Positions 1 to 9,724 of a stretch of 64,000 bases of DNA are shown here, piece by piece; positions within the stretch are counted from its first letter, which is position 1; every line of letters begins with the position of its first letter. The stretch spans positions 186,001-250,000 of the forward strand of contig NZ_NSLC01000002.1 in NCBI RefSeq assembly GCF_020144925.1. Direction: 5' to 3'. The translations under genes and the position numbers were made by a program. Source of the DNA: Afifella sp. IM 167 (GTDB lineage: Bacteria > Pseudomonadota > Alphaproteobacteria > Rhizobiales > Afifellaceae). The notes under the pieces are model-generated. The model did no database searches and was not told the origin of the DNA. It worked only from the letters and a program-made list of their open reading frames with translations.

Positions 1-1936
1 CCGCGACAAGCGTTGCGATCGCCTGGTCGAGCGGCATCGTCGCCTGGTCCTTCTGGCCGAGGCGCCGCACCGAAACGGTGCCTTCTTCCGCCTCGCGGCG
101 GCCGACGACCAGCATAGCCGGCACCTTGCCGACGGAATGCTCGCGGACCTTGTAGTTGATCTTCTCGTTCCGGAGATCGGCGACGGTGCGCAGCCCGGCG
201 GCCCTGAGCTTCGCCGCGACCTCCTCGGCATAGCCGTCGGCCTCCGAGACGATCGTCGCGACGACGGTCTGCACCGGAGCGAGCCAGAGCGGCAGGCGTC
301 CGGCATAATGCTCCAGGATGATGCCGATGAACCGCTCGAAGGTACCGAAGACGGCGCGGTGCAGCATGACCGGCCGGTGCCGCTCGCCGTCTTCTCCCAC
401 ATAGGAGGCGTCGAGCCGCTCCGGCAGAACGTAATCGAGCTGATAGGTGCCGCACTGCCAGGTCCGGCCGATCGCGTCGGTCAGATGGAACTCCAGCTTC
501 GGCCCGTAGAAGGCGCCTTCGCCGGGCGCGAACTCAAAATCGATGCCTGAGGCCCTGAGGGCATCGGCAAGCGACTTCTCGGCACGATCCCAGGTCGCGT
601 CGTCGCCGGCGCGCACGTCGGGACGTGTGGCCAGCCGGTAGCGGATGTCGGTGAGGCCCATATCGGTGTAGACGCGAGAGAAGAGCTTCAGGAAGCGCTC
701 CGTCTCGCCCACCACCTGCTCGTCGGTGCAGAAGATGTGCGCGTCGTCCTGAGTCATCTGCCGCACGCGCATCAGCCCGTGCAGGGCGCCATGCGCCTCG
801 TTGCGGTGGCAGCAGCCGAATTCGGCCATGCGGATCGGCAGGTCGCGGTAGGACTTGATGCCCTGGCGGAAGATCTGCACATGCGCCGGGCAGTTCATCG
901 GCTTCAGCGCCATCCAGGTGTCGACCTCGTCGGCGAGAACAGGCCCGCCTTCTTCGGTGGCCGGGATCTGGTCGGGCACGACGAACATGTTCTCGCGGAA
1001 TTTCGACCAGTGACCGGATTTTTCCCAGAAGGAAGAATCGAGGAGCTGCGGGGTTTTCACCTCCACATAGCCGTCCTCGTCGAGGCGCCGGCGGATGTAG
1101 TCTTCCAGCACGCGCCAGACCGCATAGCCCTTCGGATGCCAGAAGACGGAGCCCTGCGCCTCCTCCTGCAGGTGAAAGAGGTTCATCTCGCGGCCGAGCC
1201 GGCGATGATCGCGCTTTTCGGCCTCCTCCAGCATGGTGAGGTAGGCGTCGAGCTCCTTGCGGCTGGCGAAGGCCGTCCCGTAGATGCGCTGCAGCTGCTG
1301 GCGCGAGGAATCGCCTCGCCAGTAGGCGCCGGCGAGCTTGGTCAGCTTGAAAGCCTCGCCCACCTGGCCCGTGGCCGGCATGTGCGGGCCGCGGCAAAGG
1401 TCGAACCACTCGCCCTGGCGGTAGATCTTGACGTCCTCGCCCTCAGGAATCGCATCGACGAGCTCGACCTTGAACTCCTCGCCCATCTCGCCGAAGACGC
1501 GCTTGGTATCGTCGCGAGACCAGACCTCCTTGGTGAAGGGGCTGTTGCGGGCGACGATCTCGCGCATCTTTTCCTCGATGGCAGCGAAATCCTCCGTCGA
1601 GAAGGCCTCCTCGCGGTAGAAGTCGTAGTAGAAGCCGTCCTCGATCACCGGGCCGATGGTGACCTGGGTGCCGGGAAAGAGGGTCTGCACCGCTTCGGCC
1701 AGGACATGCGCGCAGTCGTGGCGGATCAGTTCCAGCGCCGCCGGATCCTCGCGCGTGACGATCCTGACGACCGCGCCGTCGGGCAGCGGATCTGCGAGGT
1801 CGCAGAGCCGGCCGTCGATCTCGGTGGCGACGGCCTTCTTGGCGAGCGATTTGGAGATGGCGGAAGCAAGGTCTGCTCCGCTCGATCCGTCCGGCAGGTC
1901 GCGTTCCTGCCCGTCGGGAAGTTTGATCCGGCTCAT
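1..1936 (-). CDS. thrS: Threonyl-tRNA synthetase (3' end cut by window edge)
   Basis: Charges tRNA-Thr with threonine in the cytoplasm. About 645 codons are visible from the ATG at 1936; the last residues of the C-terminal anticodon-binding domain run off the left edge. Domains in order: TGS (about 1-65, starting SRIKLPDG), the editing domain with its HDCAH motif (H73, H77), and the class II core with [10 protein letters not shown], motif 2 ([15 protein letters not shown]) and motif 3 ([15 protein letters not shown]). The expected zinc ligands are present: Cys of MNCPAH, His of DDAHIF, His of MLHRAV. Length fits the family (about 640-660 residues). It lies 39 bp downstream of yidD on the same strand. 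Confidence 0.98.
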   Translation of the reverse strand, partial: MSRIKLPDGQERDLPDGSSGADLASAISKSLAKKAVATEIDGRLCDLADPLPDGAVVRIVTREDPAALELIRHDCAHVLAEAVQTLFPGTQVTIGPVIEDGFYYDFYREEAFSTEDFAAIEEKMREIVARNSPFTKEVWSRDDTKRVFGEMGEEFKVELVDAIPEGEDVKIYRQGEWFDLCRGPHMPATGQVGEAFKLTKLAGAYWRGDSSRQQLQRIYGTAFASRKELDAYLTMLEEAEKRDHRRLGREMNLFHLQEEAQGSVFWHPKGYAVWRVLEDYIRRRLDEDGYVEVKTPQLLDSSFWEKSGHWSKFRENMFVVPDQIPATEEGGPVLADEVDTWMALKPMNCPAHVQIFRQGIKSYRDLPIRMAEFGCCHRNEAHGALHGLMRVRQMTQDDAHIFCTDEQVVGETERFLKLFSRVYTDMGLTDIRYRLATRPDVRAGDDATWDRAEKSLADALRASGIDFEFAPGEGAFYGPKLEFHLTDAIGRTWQCGTYQLDYVLPERLDASYVGEDGERHRPVMLHRAVFGTFERFIGIILEHYAGRLPLWLAPVQTVVATIVSEADGYAEEVAAKLRAAGLRTVADLRNEKINYKVREHSVGKVPAMLVVGRREAEEGTVSVRRLGQKDQATMPLDQAIATLVA

Positions 1937-1975
1937 GATCTCAGCGTTCGGGCCACGGGCCCGCTCCATCGGTAT

Positions 1976-2317
1976 TCAGTCGCAAAAGCGGTCGGTGATG
2001 TGCCGGCCCGTCCACAGGCCGTAGCGCCACGGCCTATACCAGCGCCCGCCCTCGGGCAAGCGGGCGGGAACGGGGTCGAGCCCGTTCGAGCCGAAGGGAT
2101 GGCAGCGCGAGAAGCGGGCAAGCCCCATCCATATTCCCGGCCATGCGCCGAAGCGGGAGATCGCCTCGCTCGTATATTCCGAGCAGCTGGGCAGATGCCG
2201 GCAGGTGCGCCCGAAGAGCGAGGAGAAGGTGAGCTGGTAGACCCGGATGATGCCGAGAAGCACGAGGGCCGCCGGCGAGCGGCTCCCGCCTCCTGCCGGC
2301 TCGGCGGAACTCGTCAT
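1976..2317 (-). CDS. yidD: Membrane protein insertion efficiency factor YidD
   Basis: Small protein thought to assist YidC/Sec-dependent insertion of inner-membrane proteins. The 113 residues contain the family signature CRHLPSCSEYTSEAI (C39, C45), preceded by a hydrophobic, amphipathic stretch (about 17-36) and followed by the conserved RCHPFG segment. The family is usually 70-115 residues. It starts 3 bases after the stop of the IscU-like gene and is probably co-transcribed with it and thrS. yidD usually sits beside rnpA/yidC; placement beside thrS is common in Rhizobiales-type genomes. Confidence 0.93.
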   Translation of the reverse strand: MTSSAEPAGGGSRSPAALVLLGIIRVYQLTFSSLFGRTCRHLPSCSEYTSEAISRFGAWPGIWMGLARFSRCHPFGSNGLDPVPARLPEGGRWYRPWRYGLWTGRHITDRFCD

Positions 2318-2320
2318 CGC

Positions 2321-2779
2321 TCAGGCCGCCGCGGAAGCGTCCGGCCGGGACCCCGCCCGCTCGATCTGGTCGAGAGCGTCGACCACGGCGTCGAAGGTGA
2401 GCATCGTGGAGGCATGGCGCGCCTTGTAGTCGCGGACCGGCTCCAGGAACTTCAGATCCTCCCAGCGTCCCTGCGGGGGCGCGCCGTCCTCCTTCAGCAT
2501 GGCAAGCATGTCGCGGCGCAGCTGCCGCAGTTCCTCGGGGGTCGAGCCGACGATGGTGCGCGCCATGATGGAGGAAGAGGCCTGCCCAAGCGCGCAGGCC
2601 TTCACCTCATGGGCGAAATCGCTGACGCGGCCATCTTCGAGCGACAGGTCGACGGTGACCGTGGAGCCGCAAAGCCGCGAATGCGCCTTGGCGCTGGCGT
2701 CCGGGTTTTCGAGACGGCCGAGGCGCGGAATGTTGCCGGCGAATTCGAGGATCCGGGCGTTATAGACGTCGTCGATCAT
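2321..2779 (-). CDS. IscU/SufU-like iron-sulfur cluster assembly scaffold
   Basis: NifU_N/IscU-fold protein of 152 residues, presumably assembling or carrying Fe-S clusters in the cytoplasm. The fold is clear from [10 protein letters not shown] (C37) and the [13 protein letters not shown] helix (C62). IscU and SufU need a third Cys near the C terminus; the aligned position here (RHASTML, S124) is Ser, so the site is incomplete. The start [10 protein letters not shown] at 2779 was chosen because it matches the family N terminus; longer in-frame extensions are non-homologous. It lies 3 bases before yidD. It may be a specialised or degenerate scaffold rather than the main one. Confidence 0.88.
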   Translation of the reverse strand: MIDDVYNARILEFAGNIPRLGRLENPDASAKAHSRLCGSTVTVDLSLEDGRVSDFAHEVKACALGQASSSIMARTIVGSTPEELRQLRRDMLAMLKEDGAPPQGRWEDLKFLEPVRDYKARHASTMLTFDAVVDALDQIERAGSRPDASAAA

Positions 2780-2952
2780 CGTCCATTCTCCGCCAAGGGC
2801 TGGCCGCCCTTGGGCAAATTCGTTACTTCGCCTTATATAGGACCGAGAGGGCGGCGTCACACCCGCCCGGCCAAGCATCCGGCGCGACAATGGCGGCCGG
2901 CACGACAATGGCGGGAAGGACGCCCGGCGGCGCCTTCGAAAGGATTTGCGAC

Positions 2953-3570
2953 ATGGACAGCACGGTGAAGCTCTTCGCGGCGGCGACGCCTGGCAGGCGC
3001 CCGACGCGCGAGGAGGCAGAAGAGGCCGTGCGCACCCTGATTGCATGGCTCGGCGACGATCCGGCCCGCGAAGGCCTTCTCGACACGCCGCGCCGCGTTG
3101 TATCCGCCTACGAGGAACTCTATTCGGGCTATGCGCAGGATCCGGCCTCGCTGCTCTCCCGCACGTTCAAGGATGTCGGCGGCTACCAGGACATGGTGCT
3201 GGTGCGCGACATTCCCTTCTATTCGCACTGCGAACACCACATGCTGCCGTTCTACGGCAATGTGCACATCGCCTATTATCCGAGCGACGGCGTCGTCGGG
3301 CTGTCGAAGCTCGCCCGTGTGGTGGAGGCGTTTGCCCGCCGCCTGCAGACGCAGGAGACCATGACGGCCCAGATCTCCGAAGCTCTGGAAGAAACGCTCG
3401 GGCCGCGCGGCGTCGCCGTGATGATAGAGGCGCAGCATATGTGCATGTCGATGCGCGGCGTGCAGAAGCACGGCTCCTCGACCATGACATCGCGCTTCAC
3501 CGGCCTTTTCCACGAGGAGCCGGCCGAGCGCGAGAAGTTCCTCAACCTCGTGCGCCCGACCACCCGCTAG
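2953..3570 (+). CDS. folE: GTP cyclohydrolase I
   Basis: Converts GTP to 7,8-dihydroneopterin triphosphate, the first step of tetrahydrofolate synthesis; cytoplasmic homodecamer. The 205 residues contain CEHHMLPF (93-100, zinc ligand Cys93 and His) and QHMCMSMRG (161-169, third ligand Cys164), with RRLQTQE between them. An in-frame ATG at 2890 exists, but 2953 has AGGA 8 bases upstream and gives the usual alphaproteobacterial length, so it was preferred. It is transcribed divergently from the IscU-like gene and is followed 7 bases later by hisI. Confidence 0.96.
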   Translation: MDSTVKLFAAATPGRRPTREEAEEAVRTLIAWLGDDPAREGLLDTPRRVVSAYEELYSGYAQDPASLLSRTFKDVGGYQDMVLVRDIPFYSHCEHHMLPFYGNVHIAYYPSDGVVGLSKLARVVEAFARRLQTQETMTAQISEALEETLGPRGVAVMIEAQHMCMSMRGVQKHGSSTMTSRFTGLFHEEPAEREKFLNLVRPTTR

Positions 3571-3577
3571 GCCGAAA

Positions 3578-3979
3578 ATGTCCGAGACTGCCCAGATTTC
3601 CTCTGGCGAGACCATCGAGGAGACAACAGCCTTTCGCCCCCGTTTCAATTCGGCGGGCGTCCTTCCATGCATCGCCCAGGACGCCGCGACGGGCGACGTG
3701 CTGATGCTCGCCTGGATGAACGAGGAAGCACTCTCCGCGACGCTTTCGACCGGCGTCATGCACTACTGGAGCCGCTCACGCGCGCGGCTTTGGAAGAAGG
3801 GCGAAACCTCCGGAGCCATCCAGACGGTGATCGAGCTTCGCATCGACTGCGACCAGGACACGTTGCTGGCGCGCGTCGAGGTCACAGATCGCACCAACAC
3901 CTGCCACACGGGTCGCGGCGACTGCTTCTATCGGATCGTGGAAGGCGAGGGGGGCACGGCCCGTCTCAGCAAGGCGTAA
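3578..3979 (+). CDS. hisI: Phosphoribosyl-AMP cyclohydrolase
   Basis: Opens the purine ring of phosphoribosyl-AMP in the third step of histidine biosynthesis. The 133 residues carry the metal-binding hallmarks DCDQDTLLARV (Mg/Zn aspartates) and TCHTGRGDCFYR (zinc cysteines), plus the upstream GVLPCIAQDAATGDVLMLAWMN core. It is the monofunctional HisI form; no HisE pyrophosphohydrolase domain is fused. It follows folE by 7 bases, so the two are likely co-transcribed. It converges on the CBS-domain gene, with 13 bases between the two stops. Confidence 0.97.
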   Translation: MSETAQISSGETIEETTAFRPRFNSAGVLPCIAQDAATGDVLMLAWMNEEALSATLSTGVMHYWSRSRARLWKKGETSGAIQTVIELRIDCDQDTLLARVEVTDRTNTCHTGRGDCFYRIVEGEGGTARLSKA

Positions 3980-3992
3980 GCCCCGCCCGGCT

Positions 3993-4418
3993 TCAGCTCG
4001 TCACGTATTCGCGGATCGAATCGGCCTCGCGCTGAACTTCGGCGATCCGCCGCTTCACCACATCACCGATCGAGACGATGCCGATGAGGTGACCGTCTTC
4101 CTCCACCGGCAGATGGCGGAAACGCTCGTTGGTCATCATCTCCATGAGCTCGTCCGTCGAATGGTTGAGGCGGCACGTGACGACGCGGCGCGTCATGAAC
4201 GCCGTGACGGACTTGTCGAGCGCGCCAGCGCCCTGACTGGCCACCGCTGCGACGATGTCACGCTCGGAGAGAATGCCCTCGATGCGCTTGTTCCGGGTGA
4301 CGACGACGGCGCCGATCCGGTGCTCGGCGAGCGAGACCGCGGCTTCCTTCACACTGGTTTCCGGCCCGCAAGTGACGACTTCGCCACCCTTTTCATTGAT
4401 CATTTGACGAACGTTCAT
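3993..4418 (-). CDS. Tandem CBS-domain protein
   Basis: A 141-residue soluble protein made almost only of two CBS domains (about 5-65 and 70-132), as seen in EHRIGAVVVTRNKRIEGILSE and RFRHLPVEEDGHLIGIVSIG. Stand-alone CBS pairs bind adenine nucleotides and act as energy sensors; the partner here is unknown. The start MNVRQMINE at 4418 is set by a strong ribosome-binding site (GGGAGGAACGGG) just upstream. It ends 13 bases from hisI, in convergent orientation, and does not look co-transcribed with lexA because a terminator hairpin separates them. Confidence 0.9.
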   Translation of the reverse strand: MNVRQMINEKGGEVVTCGPETSVKEAAVSLAEHRIGAVVVTRNKRIEGILSERDIVAAVASQGAGALDKSVTAFMTRRVVTCRLNHSTDELMEMMTNERFRHLPVEEDGHLIGIVSIGDVVKRRIAEVQREADSIREYVTS

Positions 4419-4618
4419 CCCGTTCCTCCCGTTCTCCTCGCGGCTTCCACTGCAGGAGCCGCGGCCAGGACGTCTCGCGACACGGGGCGTTCTTCGCCCT
4501 TCTTCGACAAATTCTAGAGCGGAACGGATGACTTTTGAACTCTTTGCGGAAAAGCCCATGAACATAAGCTTTCGCGGGCGATTTCCGGAACGGGACCGGC
4601 AGCGGACCACCTGAGACG

Positions 4619-4641
4619 AAAAAGGCGGCCCGAAGGCCGCC
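4619..4641 (-). terminator. Rho-independent terminator after lexA
   Basis: On the minus strand a 7-bp stem GGCGGCC/GGCCGCC closed by a TTCG tetraloop is followed directly by TTTTT. It lies about 30 bases past the lexA stop codon and should end lexA transcription. Confidence 0.9.
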
Positions 4642-4672
4642 CGCGTTCGATCCGTGATGCCCGTCCCGACGG

Positions 4673-5380
4673 CTAATAGCGCCGCATCAGCCCGACGAGC
4701 CGGCCCTGGATACGCACTCGGTCTGGCCCGAAGATGCGGGTTTCGTAAGCCGGGTTGGCCGCTTCGAGGGCGATGGAGGCGCCCTTGCGGCGCAGCCGCT
4801 TCAGCGTCGCTTCCTCGTCGTCGATCAGGGCTACCACGACGTCGCCTGTTTCGGCCGTATCCTGCTTGCGGATAAGCACCGTGTCGCCGTCGAGGATGCC
4901 CGCCTCGATCATCGAGTCGCCCCGCACCTCCAGGGCGAAATGCTCGCCATTTCCGAGAAGGTCGGGCGGAACGGGGATCGAATGGCTCTGGCTCTGGATC
5001 GCGGAGATCGGCACGCCAGCCGCGATCCGGCCCATGACGGGAATGCTCGTGCCATGCGAAGGCTCTTCCCAGTCTTCCTCGGGCTGCGGCGCCCGTCCGA
5101 GCCGTCCCTCGATGACGCTCGGCGTGAAACCGCGCTGCGGCGGGCGCCCGAGCCGCGGATTGACCGCATCCGGCAGGCGGATCACCTCCAGGGCGCGCGC
5201 CCGATTCGGCAGCCGCTTGATGAACCCGCGCTCCTCGAGCGCCGTGATCAGGCGATGGATTCCCGACTTGGATTTGAGGTCGAGCGCATCCTTCATCTCG
5301 TCGAAGGAGGGGGGAACGCCGGATTCCTTCAGGCGCTCGTTGATGAAGAGCAGCAATTCCAATTGCTTCTTGGTCAGCAT
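4673..5380 (-). CDS. lexA: SOS repressor LexA
   Basis: Represses DNA-damage genes and cleaves itself when RecA is activated. The 235 residues comprise an N-terminal winged helix (1-65, [34 protein letters not shown]) and a C-terminal S24 peptidase domain. The cleavage site is Ala121-Gly122 (GRIAAGVP) and the catalytic dyad is Ser156 (RGDSM) and Lys194 (ATLKR). The start was set at MLTKKQ, the near-universal alphaproteobacterial N terminus; the upstream extension is not conserved. A direct-repeat SOS box lies 65-79 bases upstream, so the gene is very likely autoregulated and transcribed separately from moeA. Confidence 0.98.
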   Translation of the reverse strand: MLTKKQLELLLFINERLKESGVPPSFDEMKDALDLKSKSGIHRLITALEERGFIKRLPNRARALEVIRLPDAVNPRLGRPPQRGFTPSVIEGRLGRAPQPEEDWEEPSHGTSIPVMGRIAAGVPISAIQSQSHSIPVPPDLLGNGEHFALEVRGDSMIEAGILDGDTVLIRKQDTAETGDVVVALIDDEEATLKRLRRKGASIALEAANPAYETRIFGPDRVRIQGRLVGLMRRY

Positions 5381-5444
5381 GAGATTCCCCGAGGCCGCCA
5401 GCAGCGACCAAATATAGCTTGGACAAATCACGAACACACTACAT

Positions 5445-5459
5445 GTTCATGTGGTGTTC
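5445..5459 (-). promoter_or_regulatory. LexA box (alphaproteobacterial SOS operator)
   Basis: The sequence GTTCATGTGGTGTTC is a perfect GTTC-N7-GTTC direct repeat, the known LexA operator of Alphaproteobacteria. It lies in the moeA-lexA intergenic gap, 65 bases upstream of the lexA start, as expected for autoregulation. Confidence 0.9.
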
Positions 5460-5483
5460 CGCAAGTCCGCGTTCGGGGGGCAA

Positions 5484-6689
5484 CTAGCCGAGAACGTCTT
5501 TCAGAAGGGTGACCGGCACGACCTCGCCCGCCTTCGCCGCGGGGGCATGAGCCGGCCGCAGGATAAGGACGTCGGAGCGGGCAAACGTCGCGAGCAGCGA
5601 GGAATCCTGCCGCTCGGCGGGCTGAATCCGCGGACCTTCAGGCGTTTCCACGCTTCGCCCGCGCATGAATTCCTGCCGCTCGTTGTTGGCGGGAATGTCC
5701 TCGGCCAGCGCCATGGAGACGAAACGGTCGCGAATCTCCAGCCCAAGGAAGGCCGCGATCAGCGGTCGCAGGAAGACGATCCCGCAAATCAGCGCCGAGA
5801 CCGGGTTGCCGGGAAGGCCGAGCACCTTGGTCGGACCGAGGACACCGAACATCAGGGGTTTGCCGGGCCGCATGGCGATCTTCCAGAAATCGACCTGCAT
5901 GCCCTTCTTCGCCAGCGCCGGCTGTACGAGATCGTGATCGCCGACGGAGGCCCCGCCGATGACCACCAGAATGTCCGCATCGCCAGCGCGGGCCGCGGCG
6001 TCCGCGATGGCATCTTCGCTGTCGACGGCGATGCCGAGATCGACCGCCTCCGCGCCCGCCGCCTCGGCGAGCGCCGTAACCGCTGCGCCGTTGGAGGAAA
6101 CGATCTGGTCGGGGCCCGGCGTCTCGCCGGGAACAACCAGTTCGTCGCCGGTGGAGAGCACCGCGACGCGCGGCCTGCGGCGCACGGCAAGCGTGCCGTG
6201 GTTCATCGCCGCCGCGAGCGCCATCTCGCGCGGTCCGAGCCTTGTGCCGGCGGCGAGCAGCGTCTGCCCCCTGGAGAAATCGAGGCCGGCCGGGCGGATA
6301 TGACGCCCGGGGGCAGGAGCCTCGCGCACGATGACCATATCGCCGTCGCGCTCCGCATTCTCCTGGATGAGGACAGTGTCGGCGCCTTCGGGCACGGGCG
6401 CCCCGGTGAAGATGCGCACTGTCTCGCCGGCACCCAGAGAGCCTCTGAAGCGCTCGCCGGCACGCGATGTCCCCACAAGCTTCAGCCGCGCGCCTTGCCT
6501 GGCTTCGCCCGCGCGTACCGCATAGCCGTCCATCGCCGAGGCCGGGAAGGGCGGCTGGTCGCGCTGTGCGGCAAGGTCGTGGGCAAGAACGCGGCCGCGC
6601 GAGCGGGCGAGGGGGACGACTTCCTCTTCGGTCGGGGTGATTCCGCCCGTGACGCGCTGCAGCGCCTCCTCGACGGAGATGAGGCTCAT
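5484..6689 (-). CDS. moeA: Molybdopterin molybdenumtransferase MoeA
   Basis: Inserts molybdate into adenylated molybdopterin, the last general step of molybdenum cofactor synthesis. The 401 residues show the MoeA order: an N-terminal segment with [13 protein letters not shown] (47-59), a central MoCF-biosynthesis domain with VLSTGDELV and [21 protein letters not shown], and a C-terminal beta domain. The start is the ATG at 6689, overlapping the moaC stop by 4 bases (ATGA), which indicates translational coupling. It is the last gene of the ppiD-trp-moa operon. Confidence 0.97.
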   Translation of the reverse strand: MSLISVEEALQRVTGGITPTEEEVVPLARSRGRVLAHDLAAQRDQPPFPASAMDGYAVRAGEARQGARLKLVGTSRAGERFRGSLGAGETVRIFTGAPVPEGADTVLIQENAERDGDMVIVREAPAPGRHIRPAGLDFSRGQTLLAAGTRLGPREMALAAAMNHGTLAVRRRPRVAVLSTGDELVVPGETPGPDQIVSSNGAAVTALAEAAGAEAVDLGIAVDSEDAIADAAARAGDADILVVIGGASVGDHDLVQPALAKKGMQVDFWKIAMRPGKPLMFGVLGPTKVLGLPGNPVSALICGIVFLRPLIAAFLGLEIRDRFVSMALAEDIPANNERQEFMRGRSVETPEGPRIQPAERQDSSLLATFARSDVLILRPAHAPAAKAGEVVPVTLLKDVLG

Positions 6690-7165
6690 TCGGCGCGCCA
6701 CGCGCCCGAGCGTCCGCCGCTCTTGGCGAGAAGCCGGATACCGGTGATGCGCATCCCCCGATCCGCCGCCTTGGCCATGTCGTAGATGGTGAGGCAGGCA
6801 ACGGAGACGGCCGTCAGTGCTTCCATCTCCACCCCGGTGCGCCCGGACAGGGAAGCCGTGGCAGTGACCCGCAGCCCGGGCAGCGCCTCGTCGGCCTCGA
6901 TCTCCACGCCGACCTTGGAGAGCATCAGGGGATGGCAGAGCGGGATGAGGTCGGAGGTCTTCTTGGCCGCCATGATGCCGGCGAGCCGGGCGGTGGCGAG
7001 AACGTCGCCCTTCTTCATGTTGCCGTCGAGGATGAGGCGCAGCGTCTCCGCTTCCATCGCGACAGCGCCTTCGGCCGTGGCGCTGCGCGTCGTCACGTCC
7101 TTGTCGCCGACATCGACCATATCGGCGCGGCCATCTTCGGAAAGATGCGTGAGCCGTGGGCTCAT
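6686..7165 (-). CDS. moaC: Cyclic pyranopterin monophosphate synthase MoaC
   Basis: Converts the GTP-derived 3',8-cyclo intermediate to cyclic pyranopterin monophosphate in molybdenum cofactor synthesis. The 159 residues contain [12 protein letters not shown], the substrate segment [12 protein letters not shown], and [19 protein letters not shown] followed by the catalytic Asp/Lys of DMAKA. Its start overlaps the trpC stop and its stop overlaps the moeA start, both by 4 bases. moaA is not adjacent and must lie elsewhere. Confidence 0.97.
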   Translation of the reverse strand: MSPRLTHLSEDGRADMVDVGDKDVTTRSATAEGAVAMEAETLRLILDGNMKKGDVLATARLAGIMAAKKTSDLIPLCHPLMLSKVGVEIEADEALPGLRVTATASLSGRTGVEMEALTAVSVACLTIYDMAKAADRGMRITGIRLLAKSGGRSGAWRAE

Positions 7166-7974
7166 TCGGCCGCCTGCGCCGCCTCGCCGGCAAGCAGGAC
7201 GCGCGTCGCCGCGGCGACGTCCGCCTGGCGCATGAGGCTCTCCCCGACGAGGAGGGCGGAGATGCCCGCCCGCTCCAGCCGGGCGACGTCGGAAGGAGAA
7301 AAAATCCCGCTTTCCCCGACCATTAGCCGGTTCTGCGGAATCAGTTTCGCAAGTCTCTCTGAGGTCGAAAGGCTCGTCTGGAAGGTTCTGAGATCGCGGT
7401 TGTTGATGCCGATCAGAGGCGAGGAGAGCGTGAGCGCACGGGTGACTTCATCCTCATCATGAACTTCAACGAGAACGTCCATGCCGAGCTCGAAGGCGGC
7501 ATCTTCGAGAACCTTAGCCTCTTCGTCGGAGACGGCGGCCATGATGACGAGGATCGCATCGGCGCCCCAGGCGCGGGCCTCGAAGACCTGATACGGCGTG
7601 AACATGAAATCCTTGCGCAGCGCCGGCAATGACACCGCATCGCGTGCCGCGCTCAGAAATTCCGGCGCGCCCTGAAAGGAAGGCCCGTCCGTCAGGACCG
7701 AAAGGCACGCCGCACCGCCCGCCTCATAGGCGCGGGCGAGGGCCGGCGGGTCGAAATCTTCCCGGATGAGACCCTTGGAGGGGCTCGCCTTCTTGATCTC
7801 GGCGATGAGCGCCGGCCTGCCCTCCGCGGCCTTTCGGCGGAGCGCGTCGAGGAAACCGCGCGGCGGCTCGACATCGGCGAGCCGCGCCTTCAGCTCGGCG
7901 AGCGGGCGCGCGGCCTCGGCCGCCGCGATCTCGCGCCTCTTATAGGCCTCGATCTTTTTCAGGATGTCGCTCAC
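7162..7974 (-). CDS. trpC: Indole-3-glycerol phosphate synthase
   Basis: Cyclises 1-(2-carboxyphenylamino)-1-deoxyribulose 5-phosphate to indole-3-glycerol phosphate in tryptophan synthesis. The 270-residue TIM barrel contains [19 protein letters not shown] (catalytic Lys and phosphate site), [11 protein letters not shown] and [11 protein letters not shown], followed by VGESGIF and ALLVGESLM near the C terminus. It is monofunctional, not fused to TrpF. It overlaps trpD and moaC by 4 bases each. Confidence 0.98.
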   Translation of the reverse strand: MSDILKKIEAYKRREIAAAEAARPLAELKARLADVEPPRGFLDALRRKAAEGRPALIAEIKKASPSKGLIREDFDPPALARAYEAGGAACLSVLTDGPSFQGAPEFLSAARDAVSLPALRKDFMFTPYQVFEARAWGADAILVIMAAVSDEEAKVLEDAAFELGMDVLVEVHDEDEVTRALTLSSPLIGINNRDLRTFQTSLSTSERLAKLIPQNRLMVGESGIFSPSDVARLERAGISALLVGESLMRQADVAAATRVLLAGEAAQAAE

Positions 7975-9011
7975 GCCGCGCCCGCCGCTTCGCCGGAGAC
8001 GCGGATGAGGGCATCGAGAGCTTCCTTCGCCTGGCCGCTGTCGATGGCATGCTTGGCCATGTCGGCGGCCTCCTGCACCAGATCCGTCTTGCCGGCGACG
8101 ATCAGGGCGGCGGCGGCATTGGCCACGACCACGTCGCGATAGGGGCCGAGCTCGCCTTCCAGCATCGCCTTCAGCTTGGCGGCATTTTCCTCGCCGGTTC
8201 CGCCCTTCAGATCCTCAGGCTGGCATTCCTCCACTTCGAATTCCGAAGGATGGATTTCGAAGGAGCGCACATGCCCGTCCTTCAGTTCGGCCACATAGGT
8301 GCGGCCGGTCGTGGATATCTCGTCGATGCCCGCGTTTTCGCCAAAGGTGCCGTGGACGACCCAGGCGACCTCCGCATCGAGATTTTTCAGCGCGTTGGCG
8401 ATCGGCGCCACCCATTCCTTGGCGAAGACGCCGAGCATGTAGCGCTTCACCCGGGCCGGATTGGAGAGCGGTCCGAGGAGGTTGAAGATGGTGCGTGTGC
8501 CGATCTCAACGCGCGACGGCCCGACATGGCGCATCGCGGCATGGTGGTTCGGCGCGAACATGAAGCCGATCCCGGCCTCGCGGATGCATCTGGCGATGCC
8601 CTCGGGCGGCAGATCGAGATTGACGCCGAGCGCCGTCAGGCAATCCGCTGCGCCCGAGCGCGAGGAGAGGGCGCGGTTGCCATGCTTGGCGACCGGCACG
8701 CCCGCCCCGGCGACGACGAAGGCCGCGCCCGTGGAGATATTGTAGGTGCCGGATGCGTCGCCGCCCGTGCCGACGATGTCGATGGCACCCTCGGGCGCAT
8801 CGACGGGCAGCATGCGCGAGCGCATGGAGGTGACGGCGCCGGCGATCTCCTCGATCGTCTCGCCCCGGACCCGAAGGCCCATCAGGATGGCGCCGATCTG
8901 CGTCGGCGTCGCTTCGCCGGACATCATCACGTCGAAGGCTTCCTGCGCCTCCGCCTGCGTGAGGTTCTGGCCGGCAGCGAGCTTGGCGATGAGCGGTTTC
9001 AGGTCGCTCAT
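7971..9011 (-). CDS. trpD: Anthranilate phosphoribosyltransferase
   Basis: Transfers phosphoribose from PRPP to anthranilate. The 346 residues contain the PRPP-binding loop [26 protein letters not shown], the anthranilate-site segment [20 protein letters not shown] and the downstream [12 protein letters not shown]. The start [11 protein letters not shown] at 9011 overlaps the trpG stop by 4 bases and matches the family N terminus. It lies between trpG and trpC in the trp operon. Confidence 0.98.
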   Translation of the reverse strand: MSDLKPLIAKLAAGQNLTQAEAQEAFDVMMSGEATPTQIGAILMGLRVRGETIEEIAGAVTSMRSRMLPVDAPEGAIDIVGTGGDASGTYNISTGAAFVVAGAGVPVAKHGNRALSSRSGAADCLTALGVNLDLPPEGIARCIREAGIGFMFAPNHHAAMRHVGPSRVEIGTRTIFNLLGPLSNPARVKRYMLGVFAKEWVAPIANALKNLDAEVAWVVHGTFGENAGIDEISTTGRTYVAELKDGHVRSFEIHPSEFEVEECQPEDLKGGTGEENAAKLKAMLEGELGPYRDVVVANAAAALIVAGKTDLVQEAADMAKHAIDSGQAKEALDALIRVSGEAAGAA

Positions 9012-9628
9012 GAAAGGGCCTCTTCCTTCTTGGAAGCCCGGCCGTGCTCCTGCCGGAAGCGCGCCGCGAGCTTCAGGAAATTGTCGAGGATGCGATGGCC
9101 GTGCTCCGAGGCGATGCTCTCGGGGTGGAACTGCACGCCATGCACCGGATGGCTCTTGTGCTGCACCCCCATGATCACCCCGTCGGAGGTATGGGCGGTG
9201 ACGGAAAGCTCGGCAGGCATCGATTCCGGCAGGATCGTCAGCGAATGGTAGCGGGTCGCCGCGAAGGGCCCGTTGATGCCGTGGAAGACGCCCGCCCCCT
9301 CGTGCTCGATCGTCGAGACCTTGCCGTGCATCAGCGAGGGCGCGCGCACCACCTTGCCGCCATAGGCCTGGCCGATGGCCTGGTGGCCGAGGCAGACGCC
9401 GAAGATCGGCACCTCGCCCTGCGCCTTTTCGATGAGTTCCAGACAGATGCCCGCCTCGTTCGGCGTGCACGGTCCCGGCGACAGCACGATGCCTTCCGGA
9501 TCGGCCGCCAGCGCTTGCTCCGCCGTCCATTCGTCGTTGCGCACGACCTTCGTGTCCGCCCCGAGCTCGCCGAGATAATGGACGAGATTGAAGGTGAAGC
9601 TGTCGTAATTGTCGATGACGAGAAGCAT
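9008..9628 (-). CDS. trpG: Anthranilate synthase glutaminase subunit
   Basis: Class I glutamine amidotransferase that feeds ammonia to TrpE; it may also serve 4-amino-4-deoxychorismate synthase. The 206 residues contain the oxyanion segment [11 protein letters not shown], the nucleophile Cys79 in [11 protein letters not shown], and the His168/Glu170 pair in VQFHPE. The start was taken at [14 protein letters not shown], the conserved N terminus; a short upstream extension is not homologous. trpG is separate from trpE here, with about 96 bases between them, rather than fused as in Rhizobiaceae. Confidence 0.97.
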   Translation of the reverse strand: MLLVIDNYDSFTFNLVHYLGELGADTKVVRNDEWTAEQALAADPEGIVLSPGPCTPNEAGICLELIEKAQGEVPIFGVCLGHQAIGQAYGGKVVRAPSLMHGKVSTIEHEGAGVFHGINGPFAATRYHSLTILPESMPAELSVTAHTSDGVIMGVQHKSHPVHGVQFHPESIASEHGHRILDNFLKLAARFRQEHGRASKKEEALS

Positions 9629-9724
9629 CAGAAGCGCCGGGCCATGTTGGAGGGCCAAGGGTTAGGCGGGCCGGCGGCGCCGGTCAAGAAATTGCCGCGC
9701 CGCACCGGAGCCGGACACCGGCGA

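Noticed and set aside
737-2968. 743-codon plus-strand open frame across thrS, yidD and the IscU-like gene
   Set aside because: It spans three recognised minus-strand genes and has no domain of its own.
9629-9724. Trp attenuator between trpE and trpG
   Set aside because: No Trp-rich leader peptide or alternative hairpins could be found in this gap or before trpE.
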